From Bacillaceae bacterium IKA-2 (GTDB lineage Bacteria > Bacillota > Bacilli > Bacillales > Anaerobacillaceae): a stretch of 64,000 bases of DNA. How positions within the stretch are numbered: the first letter of the stretch is position 1; every line of letters begins with the position of its first letter. Positions 53,890 through 62,828 of the stretch are shown here, piece by piece. The translations under genes were made by a program, and so were the position numbers. Where the stretch lies: positions 1,426,001 through 1,490,000 of the forward strand of contig CP134492.1 in NCBI GenBank assembly GCA_031761875.1, written 5' to 3'. Under the pieces are notes generated by a model. The model worked only from the letters and a program-made list of their open reading frames with translations, was not told the DNA's origin and searched no databases.

Positions 53890-54539
53890 CAAGCAAGTAC
53901 TCCCTTAGCTTTTAAATCTTCTTCAACCTCTTTAAAAGTAGTGACAGGTACAAAGGGAATTTCTTTTTCTTCTAAAATTTCTTGAAGGGCATCCTTAGCA
54001 TAAGTAACATCTGCATAAGAGGCAGGATGGCTATCTGGCTCACTATCACCAATAAAATAAACCTTGTCATAGTGGCCTTTTAAATATTCAATAACCTTTG
54101 CTTTATCAATCCCATAGCGCTGAGAATAGTGAGGGTGTTTTTCATCTATGTTTAAATGAATATTTTTCTCGTGATAAAAACCTTCATTTGCGATCACTAT
54201 TACGTTATCGATCGCGTATCTATTGAGGAGATGATGGATGTAATAATCAGTTCCAGCACTAAGAATATAAAAATCACCACCACTTTCTTGAACTTGTTTA
54301 ATAAAACTTGGCACATATTTGTCAATTGGTATTGAAAAAATATCTTCGATAATTTGTGCTTCGTCTTGATGTATTTCTGCAAAAACAGCACGAAGAAAAT
54401 CTATATCAAGAATTTGACCTGCTTTCCATTTTTTATAGAGGTTGCGTCCTTGGGGATAATATTTTTCAATTACTATTGAGTAAAAATCTTGATTAGTAAT
54501 GGTTCCGTCAAAATCAGAGACAAATGCCCATTTTTTCAT
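53889..54539 (-). CDS. HAD phosphatase (MtnX-like)
   Basis: A 216-residue haloacid-dehalogenase-type phosphatase. Motif I is FVSDFDGTITNQDFY, motif II is YILSAGTD, motif III includes DKAKVIEYLKG, and motif IV is VYFIGDSEPDSHPASYAD. It resembles MtnX of methionine salvage, but no mtn genes are near. GGAG lies 10 bases before the ATG. The gene is coupled to the downstream AraM-like dehydrogenase, so its substrate is more likely a phosphate ester linked to that enzyme. Confidence 0.85.
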   Translation of the reverse strand: MKKWAFVSDFDGTITNQDFYSIVIEKYYPQGRNLYKKWKAGQILDIDFLRAVFAEIHQDEAQIIEDIFSIPIDKYVPSFIKQVQESGGDFYILSAGTDYYIHHLLNRYAIDNVIVIANEGFYHEKNIHLNIDEKHPHYSQRYGIDKAKVIEYLKGHYDKVYFIGDSEPDSHPASYADVTYAKDALQEILEEKEIPFVPVTTFKEVEEDLKAKGVLA

Positions 54540-54584
54540 TTCAATTCAACTCCATTTCAAGGTATTTATCATAAAAATCAGATT

Positions 54585-54612
54585 GTGCAAAATTCACATG
54601 GTGTCTGACACC
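54585..54612. repeat. Repeat with GGTGTCTGACACC palindrome, copy 2
   Basis: GCAAAATTCACATGGTGTC and the following TGACACC match copy 1 at 9966-9990 closely. Confidence 0.65.
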
Positions 54613-54668
54613 GACATGGTCGAAAAACGTCCCACAAGCCGGTAGCGCTTGAAAAATGCAAATAAAAA

Positions 54669-54701
54669 AGGCTGACTGCTACTTTCTACTTTAGTCAGCC
54701 C
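54669..54701 (-). terminator. Terminator of kapB
   Basis: On the minus strand GGCTGACT pairs with AGTCAGCC and is followed by TTTTTTATTTG, 13 bases past the stop. Confidence 0.88.
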
Positions 54702-54713
54702 TCAGTATTAAGT

Positions 54714-55097
54714 TCACTTAAAGTAATCAGCTTTCAATGCAGCTAATTTTTCGAGTGCTTTTATCGCGAAGGGGCTGCCGTCTTGTTGTAAGTCTTGATA
54801 TTGTTCTTCAAGAGCACCTGTTAATGAATCCTGATAACTAGGCAGTTCGCCGTCATATGGTTTTATGTAGACACCTTGGATATTTACTTGCTCACGATAA
54901 GCTAAAGCACGACGTTCATGGAAAAAACCTACTTCAGCCATTTTCGGATTATGAAGATCTCCTTGTTGTGGATGCTTTAAGACCGCTAATACTCGAACAA
55001 CATAATTCGGTTCCTTTACCATGGTAATTTCACCAATGTATTTTCCTGTTTTATAAATCCCGGTCACTACAAGTCCTACTTCAAAAAGTTGGCTCAT
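54714..55097 (-). CDS. kapB: Kinase-associated protein KapB
   Basis: A 127-residue protein matching B. subtilis KapB, which supports KinB in the phosphorelay to sporulation. It has the family block VVTGIYKTGKYIGEITMV, VLAVLKHPQQGDLHNPKMAEV and FFHERRALAYREQVN. B. subtilis calls it a lipoprotein, but this sequence has no lipobox. The frame opens at 55160; the ATG at 55097 follows GAGAGGATG and gives the family length. The partner kinB is not adjacent. Confidence 0.92.
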   Translation of the reverse strand: MSQLFEVGLVVTGIYKTGKYIGEITMVKEPNYVVRVLAVLKHPQQGDLHNPKMAEVGFFHERRALAYREQVNIQGVYIKPYDGELPSYQDSLTGALEEQYQDLQQDGSPFAIKALEKLAALKADYFK

Positions 55098-55122
55098 ATG
55101 TCTCATCCTCTCTTTGATGGCG

Positions 55123-55182
55123 TGTTCAAAAAGGATGGTAAATAGGGCCTCATCGGGCATTAATTACCAGACTATTTGAACA
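55123..55182. repeat. Nested inverted repeat upstream of kapB
   Basis: TGTTCAAA (55123-55130) pairs with TTTGAACA (55175-55182), and inside them GGTAA pairs with TTACC. The left half, GTGTTCAAAAAG then GGTAA, recurs before the Fsr-type exporter gene near 13345, and GTGTTCAAAAAGT also near 49712. It may be a small dispersed repeat. Confidence 0.5.
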
Positions 55183-55579
55183 TCTTTATTCATTTTAATT
55201 CAATATAGCATAACACACTTTATTCCATTAAAACTAGGCAGACCTCCCGCTGATCTTTAATCAAACTAATGATTATTTTCTTTCAAAATAAATATATTTA
55301 TACAATAGACAAATATCATCCTTTAAAGTCTTTGAACAATAGAGTATAATCGAAAAATATCACACAAAAAATAATTACTAAGTAAGCAATTAAGTCAATT
55401 CAAATGAGAATATATGAGAATACAATGTTACAAGGTAATATAGTGAAGCTTTTATGTGTTGAATTTTCAGAAAAAATAGTTTTGAAGAAATTTTCTCTTG
55501 TACTTATGCATGAATAAAACTTAAAATGAAATTAATTGAAAATTTATACGAAAAGATTTTTTGAAAAGGGGATTATATA
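55183..55579 (+). other. AT-rich leader of ilvE
   Basis: No gene is visible in this 400-bp spacer. It holds a CodY-like site at 55462-55476. No T-box specifier hairpin or TGGNACC element was found. Confidence 0.5.
55462..55476 (+). promoter_or_regulatory. CodY-like site upstream of ilvE
   Basis: AATTTTCAGAAAAAA matches the CodY consensus AATTTTCWGAAAATT except in the last two bases, 104 bp before the start codon. Confidence 0.55.
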
Positions 55580-56653
55580 ATGAGCACGACAGTTCTTGAA
55601 GTTGTTAAAGCGGCCAATTTAAAAAACAAACCTGAGGATGATAAGTTAGGATTCGGAAAACATTTCACTGACCATATGTTTGTCATGGATTTTTCAATAG
55701 AAAAAGGTTGGAATGAGCCACTAATCACACCGTATGAACCGTTAACATTAGATCCGGCGGCGGTTATTTTTCATTATGGACAAACTGTTTTTGAAGGACT
55801 AAAAGCATATCGAACAAAAGAAAATAAAATTTTGTTATTTCGACCAGAGGAAAACTTTCAAAGACTAAATAATTCATGTGAACGTTTGAGTATGCCAACT
55901 GTTGAAGTAGAGATGATGGTTAATTATTTAAAACAGCTAATTAGTGTCGAGCAAGAGTGGGTTCCAGCCACAGAAGGAACTTCCCTTTATATTCGACCAT
56001 TTATGATCGCGACAGAACCCTTCTTAGGTTTAGCGCCTTCAAAGCAGTATAAGTTAGTAATTATTTTGTCACCAGTTGGTTCTTACTATTCACAAGGGAT
56101 TCTCCCTGTAAATATTAAAGTTGAAGAACAATATACGCGGGCAGTACGCGGTGGAACCGGGCAAGTAAAAACAGCTGGAAATTACTGTGCGACTTTTAAT
56201 GCCCAAACAAATGCCGCGTTGGAAGGTTTCTCCCAAGTATTATGGCTTGATGCCATCGAAAAAAAATACGTTGAGGAAGTAGGAACGAGTAATGTTTTCT
56301 TTAAAGTAAAGGGAGAGATCATTACACCGGAGCTTAGTGGCAGTATTTTGCCAGGAATTACCAGGAAGTCTGTTATAGAAATGCTTAAAGGCTGGGGATT
56401 ACCAGTAACAGAAAGAAAAATCACCATTGAAGAAATTTTTCAGTTTCACCGAGACGGTGTTTTGGAAGAAGCGTTTAGTACAGGGACAGCAGCCGTTATT
56501 TCTCCTGTTGGCGAATTACAATGGCAAGGAAATAATATTATTATTAATGATCGAAAAAGTGGTCAGGTTTCAGAAAAATTGTATGATACGCTCACTGGTA
56601 TTCAAACAGGCAAGTTAGCTGATCCATACAATTGGATAACGGAAGTAAAATAA
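55580..56653 (+). CDS. ilvE: Branched-chain amino acid aminotransferase
   Basis: A 357-residue fold-type IV PLP enzyme of the long (type II, YbgE/YwaA) class that transaminates valine, leucine and isoleucine. The PLP lysine is in GGTGQVKTAGNYCAT near 200. HYGQTVFEGLKAYR and EEVGTSNVFF are substrate-site blocks, and EAFSTGTAAVISPVG binds the phosphate. AAGGGG precedes the ATG. A CodY-like site upstream predicts repression by branched-chain amino acids. It is monocistronic. Confidence 0.95.
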   Translation: MSTTVLEVVKAANLKNKPEDDKLGFGKHFTDHMFVMDFSIEKGWNEPLITPYEPLTLDPAAVIFHYGQTVFEGLKAYRTKENKILLFRPEENFQRLNNSCERLSMPTVEVEMMVNYLKQLISVEQEWVPATEGTSLYIRPFMIATEPFLGLAPSKQYKLVIILSPVGSYYSQGILPVNIKVEEQYTRAVRGGTGQVKTAGNYCATFNAQTNAALEGFSQVLWLDAIEKKYVEEVGTSNVFFKVKGEIITPELSGSILPGITRKSVIEMLKGWGLPVTERKITIEEIFQFHRDGVLEEAFSTGTAAVISPVGELQWQGNNIIINDRKSGQVSEKLYDTLTGIQTGKLADPYNWITEVK

Positions 56654-56679
56654 CCGGGTCTCTACCACCCAAATAGAAT

Positions 56680-56735
56680 GTGAAATATTCACATGGTGTA
56701 AGATAGAACCATTCTTACACTCGGTGTCTGACACC
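56680..56735. repeat. Repeat with GGTGTCTGACACC palindrome, interrupted copy 3
   Basis: ATTCACATGGTGT at the left and GGTGTCTGACACC at the right match copies 1 and 2, but about 28 bases forming a GTGTAAGA/TCTTACAC hairpin lie between. Confidence 0.6.
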
Positions 56736-56785
56736 ACAAAAACACAAAAATACCCCATGAATCCGCGTCTTGCGGACATATACGT

Positions 56786-56821
56786 ACAGGGTAGACGATC
56801 AAACACCGTCTACCCTGTTTT
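56786..56821. terminator. Strong hairpin before the YoaE-like gene
   Basis: ACAGGGTAGACG (56786-56797) pairs perfectly with CGTCTACCCTGT (56807-56818), followed by TTT. It probably terminates ilvE transcripts just before the next ribosome site. Confidence 0.75.
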
Positions 56822-56841
56822 AATGGAGAGGAGCCTCATTC

Positions 56842-58899
56842 ATGAACGAATATAGTAGTAAAGTAGATGGAATATTTTCTTCAGTATGTTCTTTAGATTG
56901 TCCTGATCAATGTGGCTTACTTGTTCATAAAAAAGACGGAAAAATTGTTAAAATTCAAGGTGATCCCAACCATCCTGTTACGAAAGGGAGTATTTGCAAC
57001 AAAGTCCGCCACATGGGTGAACGAATAAATGATCCGAAACGACTTAAATATCCATTAAAACGGGTTGGTGCGAAAGGTGAAGGAAAGTTTGAAAGAATAA
57101 CATGGGACCAAGCGATTGAAACGATCCGCTCACGCTGGATGGAGCTAATTGAAAAAGAAGGACCCCAAAGTATTCTCCCATATAGCTTTTATGGAAATAT
57201 GGGCAAGTTAAGCTCTGAAGGGATGGATCGTCGTTTTTTCAACCACCTTGGTGCGAGTAGGCTCGATCGAACGATTTGTTCATCAGCGGGTGCTACAGGG
57301 TATAAATTTACTATGGGAGCGAGCGCTGGAACTGACCCAGAAGAAACGTTAAATACGAAGCTATTTATTTTTTGGGGTATTAATGCTGTTAGTACAAATA
57401 TGCATCAAGTTACTCTAGCTGAAAAAGCGCGCAAAAATGGTGCGAAAATTGTCGTGATTGATGTCCATAAAAATCAAACTGGTCGCTGGGCAGATTGGTT
57501 TATTCCAATTCTACCGGGAACAGATAGTGCCTTGGCTCTTGGGCTTATGCATATTTTGTTTGCAGAGAAAATGACTGATGAAAACTTTTTAAAAACTTAC
57601 ACAATCGGTCATGAAGAGTTAAGGGAGCACGTAAAGCAATATGATCCTGTAACCGTTTCCGAAATTACAGGAGTTAAAGTTGATGATATATACCGATTGG
57701 CACGATTATACGGTAAAACAGCTCCGTCGTTTATTCGGATTGGTAATGGAATCCAGCATCACGATAACGGTGGCATGTGCGTGCGAACAATATCTTGTTT
57801 GCCAGCCCTGACTGGTCAATGGGTTGTTAAAGGTGGCGGTGCGATTAAAGGGAATAGCAGTTTCTTAGATCATAATAGTGATGCCTTAGAACGACCCGAT
57901 TTATTAAAAAATAAAGCGACGCGGATCATTAACATGAACAGAATCGGTAAAGCTTTATTAGAGCTTGACGAGCCAATTCATTCATTGTTTATTTATAATT
58001 GTAATCCAGCGCTGGTTGCTCCAGAAGGAAACAAGGTAAGAGATGGACTGCAAAGAGAAGATTTATTTACGGTAGTTCACGATTTATTCTTAACAGAAAC
58101 AGCGATGTACGCTGATCTTGTTCTTCCAGCAACATCATCATTTGAAAATCTCGATTTTTATTCTTCGTATTGGCATCACTATATACAAATTCAAGAGCCG
58201 GTCATTGATGCTTATCATGAGAGTAAGTCGAATCCAGAGGTATTCCGAATCTTAGCAAAGGCTTTTCAATTTGAGAATGAGAGTTTACAAGCTAGTGACG
58301 CTGAAATGATTCGTCAAGCACTAGACAACCCTAGAAATCCCTATTTACAAGGAATTGATTACGAAAAATTAGTCAAGAAACAATTCATTAAGGCAAACAG
58401 GAAACCGCTTCTAGAAGAAAAGCTTCAAACACCTAGCGGTAAAATTGAGCTTTATTCGAAGGCAATGGAACAACACGGCTATCCACCATTACCAACATAC
58501 ATTCCTTTAATAAAAGATAATCAGCATCAATTTTTCTTTATTCCGGCACCGAATCATAACTTTTTAAATTCAACGTTTTCAAATAACCAGAAACATATTT
58601 CATTAGCGGGTGTTGCTCACTTGCATATCAATAGTGCCGACGCAAGCAAACTTGGCATTAATAATGACGATAAAGTAAAAGTTTACAACTCGAGCGGATC
58701 CTGTGAACTAGTAGCTAACGTTGGTGAAAATGTGCTCCAAGGCGTGGTCGTAAGCCAAGGACTTTGGGCAGATTCACCTGGGGAAAATCACTTTGTAAAT
58801 GCTTTAACTCCAGATCGATTGTCCGATATGGGCGGCGGCGCAACATTTTTCTCAGGCCGCGTCAATGTTGAAAAAATTATATTTGTAAAACCATCTTAG
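56842..58899 (+). CDS. Cytoplasmic molybdopterin oxidoreductase (YoaE-like)
   Basis: A 685-residue member of the DMSO reductase superfamily without a Tat signal, so it should act in the cytoplasm. The N-terminal 4Fe-4S ligands are C16, C20, C24 and C52. TICSSAGATGYKFTMGASAG near 144-163 holds the likely molybdenum-ligand region. The C-terminal MGD-binding domain has LGINNDDKVKVYNSSG. It is about the length of B. subtilis YoaE and YyaE, whose substrates are unknown. GGAGAGGAG precedes the ATG. It is monocistronic and is followed by two terminators. Confidence 0.87.
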   Translation: MNEYSSKVDGIFSSVCSLDCPDQCGLLVHKKDGKIVKIQGDPNHPVTKGSICNKVRHMGERINDPKRLKYPLKRVGAKGEGKFERITWDQAIETIRSRWMELIEKEGPQSILPYSFYGNMGKLSSEGMDRRFFNHLGASRLDRTICSSAGATGYKFTMGASAGTDPEETLNTKLFIFWGINAVSTNMHQVTLAEKARKNGAKIVVIDVHKNQTGRWADWFIPILPGTDSALALGLMHILFAEKMTDENFLKTYTIGHEELREHVKQYDPVTVSEITGVKVDDIYRLARLYGKTAPSFIRIGNGIQHHDNGGMCVRTISCLPALTGQWVVKGGGAIKGNSSFLDHNSDALERPDLLKNKATRIINMNRIGKALLELDEPIHSLFIYNCNPALVAPEGNKVRDGLQREDLFTVVHDLFLTETAMYADLVLPATSSFENLDFYSSYWHHYIQIQEPVIDAYHESKSNPEVFRILAKAFQFENESLQASDAEMIRQALDNPRNPYLQGIDYEKLVKKQFIKANRKPLLEEKLQTPSGKIELYSKAMEQHGYPPLPTYIPLIKDNQHQFFFIPAPNHNFLNSTFSNNQKHISLAGVAHLHINSADASKLGINNDDKVKVYNSSGSCELVANVGENVLQGVVVSQGLWADSPGENHFVNALTPDRLSDMGGGATFFSGRVNVEKIIFVKPS

Positions 58900-58924
58900 C
58901 CTTATCAAAGCTAAGATGGTTTTT
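58888..58924 (+). terminator. Terminator overlapping the YoaE-like stop codon
   Basis: AAACCATCTTAGC pairs with GCTAAGATGGTTT, followed by Ts. The TAG stop lies within the left arm. Confidence 0.85.
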
Positions 58925-58954
58925 GGTATCAGCTATATTTCTAATAAGCATATG

Positions 58955-59000
58955 AAGCTGCTGTACTTACTCTGACTAAGAGTTTGTTCAACAGCTTTTT
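58955..59000 (+). terminator. Second terminator-like hairpin
   Basis: AAGCTG pairs with CAGCTT, with an inner ACTCT/AGAGT stem, followed by Ts. Confidence 0.6.
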
Positions 59001-59120
59001 TGTTTCGGAGAGTACAATTGTTTAAAGTTACAACGAAAGCTGCTAAAGAGTAGAAAAACTAACAATCCGTGGTGGGCTTCTTTTTAATACAATGAAGACA
59101 AGGAAAAAATCTAAAACGAT

Positions 59121-59138
59121 TTGTGAGTATATTCACAA
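59121..59138. promoter_or_regulatory. Perfect Fnr/Crp-type palindrome
   Basis: TTGTGA-GTATAT-TCACAA is a perfect match to the Fnr-type TGTGA-N6-TCACA site. It ends only 16 bases before the lipoprotein start and 3 bases before its ribosome site, too close for activation at the usual -41.5 of a promoter upstream of that gene. Confidence 0.75.
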
Positions 59139-59154
59139 ACAAGGAGGGTCGACA

Positions 59155-59445
59155 ATGAAAAAAGCATTATTATTATTTGTTAGCTTTAGTTTATTGTTAG
59201 TAATTGTTGCTTGTAATAACGACGAAGGTCAGACTGGCATCGATAGCGGAACGTCTGATGAAGAATATGAGGGTGTAGTTAATCCGAAGCTCGATGTCAT
59301 TTATAAATTGTCTGATGAGGAAATCAAAAATGGAATTGCACCATTAGAGATGGATCTAGAAATATTTATTGAAGAAAGTGAAAGCAATGATAATGAGGAA
59401 GATGGTGAGATGGAAAATGAAGGGTCAGCAAAGCCAAAAATCTAA
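59155..59445 (+). CDS. Small predicted lipoprotein heading the molybdoenzyme operon
   Basis: A 96-residue lipoprotein: signal peptide 1-19, lipobox LLVIVAC, then a short acidic mature region (DEEYEGVVNPKLDVIYKLSDEE, with an ESNDNEEDGEMENEG tail). ATG 59155 follows AAGGAGGG; an in-frame ATG at 59092 would precede the signal peptide and is unlikely. The C-terminal codons overlap the start of torD in another frame, so it is in the same transcript. Its role beside a respiratory reductase is unknown. Confidence 0.75.
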   Translation: MKKALLLFVSFSLLLVIVACNNDEGQTGIDSGTSDEEYEGVVNPKLDVIYKLSDEEIKNGIAPLEMDLEIFIEESESNDNEEDGEMENEGSAKPKI

Positions 59446-60049
59446 AGTGAATGTATATGAATTAAAAAGCCAAGTTTATAGAAGTCTAGCAGCCTACTAT
59501 CGCAATCAATTATGGGAAGCTCAAGATTTGGCTGTTGTAGTTGAATTGCTAGAGGAGTACAACAATCGACATGAACTAAAAATGGATGAGGCAATTGAAG
59601 TCCTTAAAAATACAGATATCCATGTTGAAGAAGAATGTAAATTTGACTTTAACAAACTATTTATCGGGCCGTATGAGCTTCTAGCTTCTCCTTACGAGTC
59701 GACATATCGTAATTATGACAGATTATTGATGAGAGCTGAAACATTGTCTGTCAGATCCTTTTATGAAAAAGTAGGTATCCAGGTCGACGGGAAAGGTCAA
59801 ATACCAGATGATCATATCGGTTTTGAGCTTGAGTTTATAGCATTTTTAGCGCATCAAATTAATCAAGAACATGAAGTAGAAAGAATGAGTGCGTTATTAG
59901 ATGAGTTCCTAAAAGATCATCTTGGTAAATGGTTAGAACAGCATGTAGAACTAGTCACAAGTCAAGCAAAAACTAAATACTGTAAGGCTTGGGCGATTAT
60001 ATTAAGTTATACGGTTCAACATGATTTAAAGGCAATTAAAATATCTTAA
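59417..60049 (+). CDS. TorD/DmsD-family molybdoenzyme chaperone
   Basis: A 210-residue helical cytoplasmic chaperone that binds the Tat leader of its molybdoenzyme partner and guards cofactor insertion. The signature is FNKLFIGPYELLASPYESTYRN near residue 75, with DHIGFELEFIAFLAHQ near 130. The start is uncertain: ATG 59417 gives a normal length and overlaps the lipoprotein end, while the GTG at 59447 is an alternative and 59369 seems too long. It lies 16 bases before the catalytic subunit. Confidence 0.88.
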   Translation: MKGQQSQKSKVNVYELKSQVYRSLAAYYRNQLWEAQDLAVVVELLEEYNNRHELKMDEAIEVLKNTDIHVEEECKFDFNKLFIGPYELLASPYESTYRNYDRLLMRAETLSVRSFYEKVGIQVDGKGQIPDDHIGFELEFIAFLAHQINQEHEVERMSALLDEFLKDHLGKWLEQHVELVTSQAKTKYCKAWAIILSYTVQHDLKAIKIS

Positions 60050-60065
60050 ATGAGGTGGAATAGAC

Positions 60066-62249
60066 ATGAATGTAAAACGAAGAACCTTTCTTAAAGGAGC
60101 GGCAGTCACTGGGGCACTTATTGGTTTAGGATCTACGCAAACTGAATTTCCGTTTCAAGGATTAATGAAGGCTCAAGGAAGTGGAGAATCGAAGAAAGCC
60201 GTCTTTCAAAATGCCTGTCCGAGAAACTGCTACGACACATGTTCGATGCTTACAACGGTTGAGGATGGGGTGATCCAATTTGTTGAAGGAAATCCACAAA
60301 ACACTTATACCAATGGAACGGTTTGTGTGAAAGGGAATGTCTACCCGCGGACAGTATACTCTCCAGATCGAATTAAATATCCAATGAGACAAAAAGGCCG
60401 CGGAACTGGGAACTGGGAACGAATCAGTTGGGATGAAGCCTATACAGAGATTGCAGAAAATATTTTAAAAATTAAAAAGGAGTATGGAAGCACACTTCCG
60501 ATTTGTCTCAATAAATACTCCGGTAACTTTGAGATTATGCATTATGGAATCGAAGGAACGATGTCAAGTCTCGGTTATACTTCGAGAGCAACAGGGACAC
60601 CATGTTGGCCGGCTGGTATTGATGCCCAAACGTTTGATTTCGGTACGATTGTAAATAGTGACCCTGAGCAAATGGCCAAATCAAAATACATCATTTTATG
60701 GGGAGTCAATCCAGCGTGGACGGGTGTTCACTCAATGAATTTCATTGAGCAAGCGAAAGCGAATGGTGCAAAGGTCGTCGTCATTGATCCGATCCTAACG
60801 AATACGGCAGGGAAGGCTCATGAATTCATTCAAATTAAATCAAGTACAGATGGGGCACTTGCGCTTGGAATGGCAAAATACATTTTAGACAATGAACTTT
60901 ACGATGGACAATGGCTCGCGAATAATTCAATAGGATACAAAGAGTTCTTCGGTTATGTAAAGAACAACATTACGTTGGAGTGGGCAGCAGAAAAGACTGG
61001 TGTTCGGGTAGAAGTAATCGAAACGTTAGCTAGAGAGTATGCAACGACAAAACCTGCGAATATTTGGATTGGATATGGTATGCAACGTCATACAAATGGC
61101 GGACAAAATGTGAGAGCGATTGATGCATTAGCTGCTATTACAGGAAACGTTGGTCTTGAAGGCGGCGGCGCCAATTATGCACAACTTGATTCATGGGGAT
61201 TTAATTACCACGCAATGGTTCATCCGGCTCCAGAAGGGTCTGAAGGCGAAGCTGATCGGGCAGTGAATATGAATAATTTTGCCGCCGATGTGTTAGCTGC
61301 ACAAGATCCTCCAATTAAAATGTTGTGGATTGCAGGAAGAAATCCAGTCCAACAAGATCCTGAAACAACACTCATCAAAAAAGCGTTCCGTGAAATGGAC
61401 TTCGTCGTTACCGTTGATCTGTATATGAACAAAACAGTCGAGCTATCTGATATCGTTCTTCCGGCTACAACTCCATTCGAAACTCCAGGAGTGAACGTAA
61501 GCTACTGGCATTATTGGATGACGTTAAATGAACGGGCGATTAAACCTCTTCATGAGACGAAAAGTGATGTTGAAATAGCGATGGGACTATCAGCAAAAAT
61601 GAATGAGTTGGAATCAGGTTCATGTACTTACCCTACATCAGGTGATTTAGAGGAATGGGTTGGGAAAGAATTCAATGATACAATTCTTGAACAATTTGGT
61701 TTGGAGAAATGGGAAGATCTAAAAAATGGTCCTGCAAAAATGAAAAATAAAGAAGTAGCGTGGAAGGATGGGGATTTTCGAACGCCATCGAAAAAGTATG
61801 AGCTCTACTCTGAGGAAGCCGAAAAATTCGGACATCATCCTCTTCCCGTCTATGTGGAAGAAATGAAGTCAACGGAAGAATTTCCTTACCGTTGCATCAC
61901 TCCACATTGGAAGTTAAGTATTCATAGCCAATTCCAAGATTTAGACTGGATGGAAGCAATTAGTGATAAACCATTTGTGGAAATGCACCCAGATCTAGCG
62001 AAGCGAAATAATATTAACGAGGGTGACCTTGTTAAAGTTTACAACGAAATTGGCTATGTGACAGTTCAGGCAAAGTTAACAAAGACAGTGCAAGTAGAGG
62101 AAGTTGTCATGTATGAGACGTGGTACAAAAATCTTAATTATAATGTAAACTACACTGTCAAAGCTATTCCAGCTGATATGGGAAAAAAGGCAACAGGAAT
62201 GCCTGGGATTGCCTTTCATGATAATTTCGTAAATATAGAGAAGGTTTAA
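60066..62249 (+). CDS. Tat-exported molybdopterin oxidoreductase catalytic subunit (DMSO reductase superfamily)
   Basis: A 727-residue catalytic subunit. The Tat signal (KRRTFLKGAAVTGALIGLG, residues 4-22) sends the folded enzyme across the membrane. The 4Fe-4S cluster ligands are C51, C55, C59 and C87. TGTPCWPAGIDAQ at 176-188 places C180 where the molybdenum ligand is expected. A cysteine there would favour polysulphide, thiosulphate or Bacillus-type selenate reductase over true DMSO reductase, where it is serine, but no alignment was run. AGGTGG precedes the ATG. Fe-S and anchor subunits follow. Confidence 0.9.
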   Translation: MNVKRRTFLKGAAVTGALIGLGSTQTEFPFQGLMKAQGSGESKKAVFQNACPRNCYDTCSMLTTVEDGVIQFVEGNPQNTYTNGTVCVKGNVYPRTVYSPDRIKYPMRQKGRGTGNWERISWDEAYTEIAENILKIKKEYGSTLPICLNKYSGNFEIMHYGIEGTMSSLGYTSRATGTPCWPAGIDAQTFDFGTIVNSDPEQMAKSKYIILWGVNPAWTGVHSMNFIEQAKANGAKVVVIDPILTNTAGKAHEFIQIKSSTDGALALGMAKYILDNELYDGQWLANNSIGYKEFFGYVKNNITLEWAAEKTGVRVEVIETLAREYATTKPANIWIGYGMQRHTNGGQNVRAIDALAAITGNVGLEGGGANYAQLDSWGFNYHAMVHPAPEGSEGEADRAVNMNNFAADVLAAQDPPIKMLWIAGRNPVQQDPETTLIKKAFREMDFVVTVDLYMNKTVELSDIVLPATTPFETPGVNVSYWHYWMTLNERAIKPLHETKSDVEIAMGLSAKMNELESGSCTYPTSGDLEEWVGKEFNDTILEQFGLEKWEDLKNGPAKMKNKEVAWKDGDFRTPSKKYELYSEEAEKFGHHPLPVYVEEMKSTEEFPYRCITPHWKLSIHSQFQDLDWMEAISDKPFVEMHPDLAKRNNINEGDLVKVYNEIGYVTVQAKLTKTVQVEEVVMYETWYKNLNYNVNYTVKAIPADMGKKATGMPGIAFHDNFVNIEKV

Positions 62250-62262
62250 GGAGGAGATTTCA

Positions 62263-62811
62263 ATGGGAACGAAGATGGGATTTATGGTTGATAGTAATCG
62301 CTGTATCGGTTGTCACTCTTGTTCAATGGCTTGTAAGAATTACAACCAACTTAACCCTGATATTGTGTGGCGAACTGTTTACGACATTAAAGAAGATGCT
62401 TACGGTCAACCAACGAGAATTACAATGTCACTAGCATGTAACCACTGTGAAGAGCCAGCTTGTAAAGAGGCTTGCCCTACAAATGCTTACGAAAAAAGGG
62501 CAGATGGGATTGTTATCCATCATGAAGAACGATGCATCGGTTGTGAAATGTGTGTTTATGCATGTCCTTACAATGTTCCACAGTTTGATAAAGAGAAGAA
62601 AAAGGTCGGCAAATGTCATTTATGTTACGAGCGGCTTGACGAGGGTCTTTCTCCGGCTTGTGTGAGTAGTTGTCCTACCCAAGCCATTTATCAAATAGAT
62701 GTTAGTACTATTGGAGATGGGTTTGAAAATTCATTACCTGGTTTTCCTGATCCAAAGATTACGAAACCGTCTGTTCGATTTATAAAACCTTCAATTGTTA
62801 AAAAACTTTAA
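62263..62811 (+). CDS. Four-cluster Fe-S electron-transfer subunit (DmsB/PsrB type)
   Basis: A 182-residue ferredoxin-like subunit with sixteen cysteines in four groups: 14/17/20/24, 59/62/67/71, 91/94/97/101 and 118/121/133/137. That is the full set for four 4Fe-4S clusters, as in DmsB. It has no Tat leader of its own, so it would be exported with the catalytic subunit. AAGGAGG precedes the ATG, 13 bases after the catalytic gene. It passes electrons from the membrane anchor to the catalytic subunit. Confidence 0.95.
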   Translation: MGTKMGFMVDSNRCIGCHSCSMACKNYNQLNPDIVWRTVYDIKEDAYGQPTRITMSLACNHCEEPACKEACPTNAYEKRADGIVIHHEERCIGCEMCVYACPYNVPQFDKEKKKVGKCHLCYERLDEGLSPACVSSCPTQAIYQIDVSTIGDGFENSLPGFPDPKITKPSVRFIKPSIVKKL

Positions 62812-62828
62812 AAGAGAGGTGAACGACT

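Noticed and set aside
55183-55579. T-box leader before ilvE
   Set aside because: No T-box sequence (TGGNACCGCG) or terminator-antiterminator pair was found; a CodY-like site is the better explanation.
56680-56694. TGTGAAATATTCACA as an Fnr site
   Set aside because: The spacer between half-sites is 5, not 6, and the sequence belongs to a dispersed repeat in a terminator region.
60734-60751. CAATGAATTTCATTG, similar to the dispersed repeat core
   Set aside because: It lies inside the conserved coding sequence of the molybdoenzyme and is explained by the codons there.
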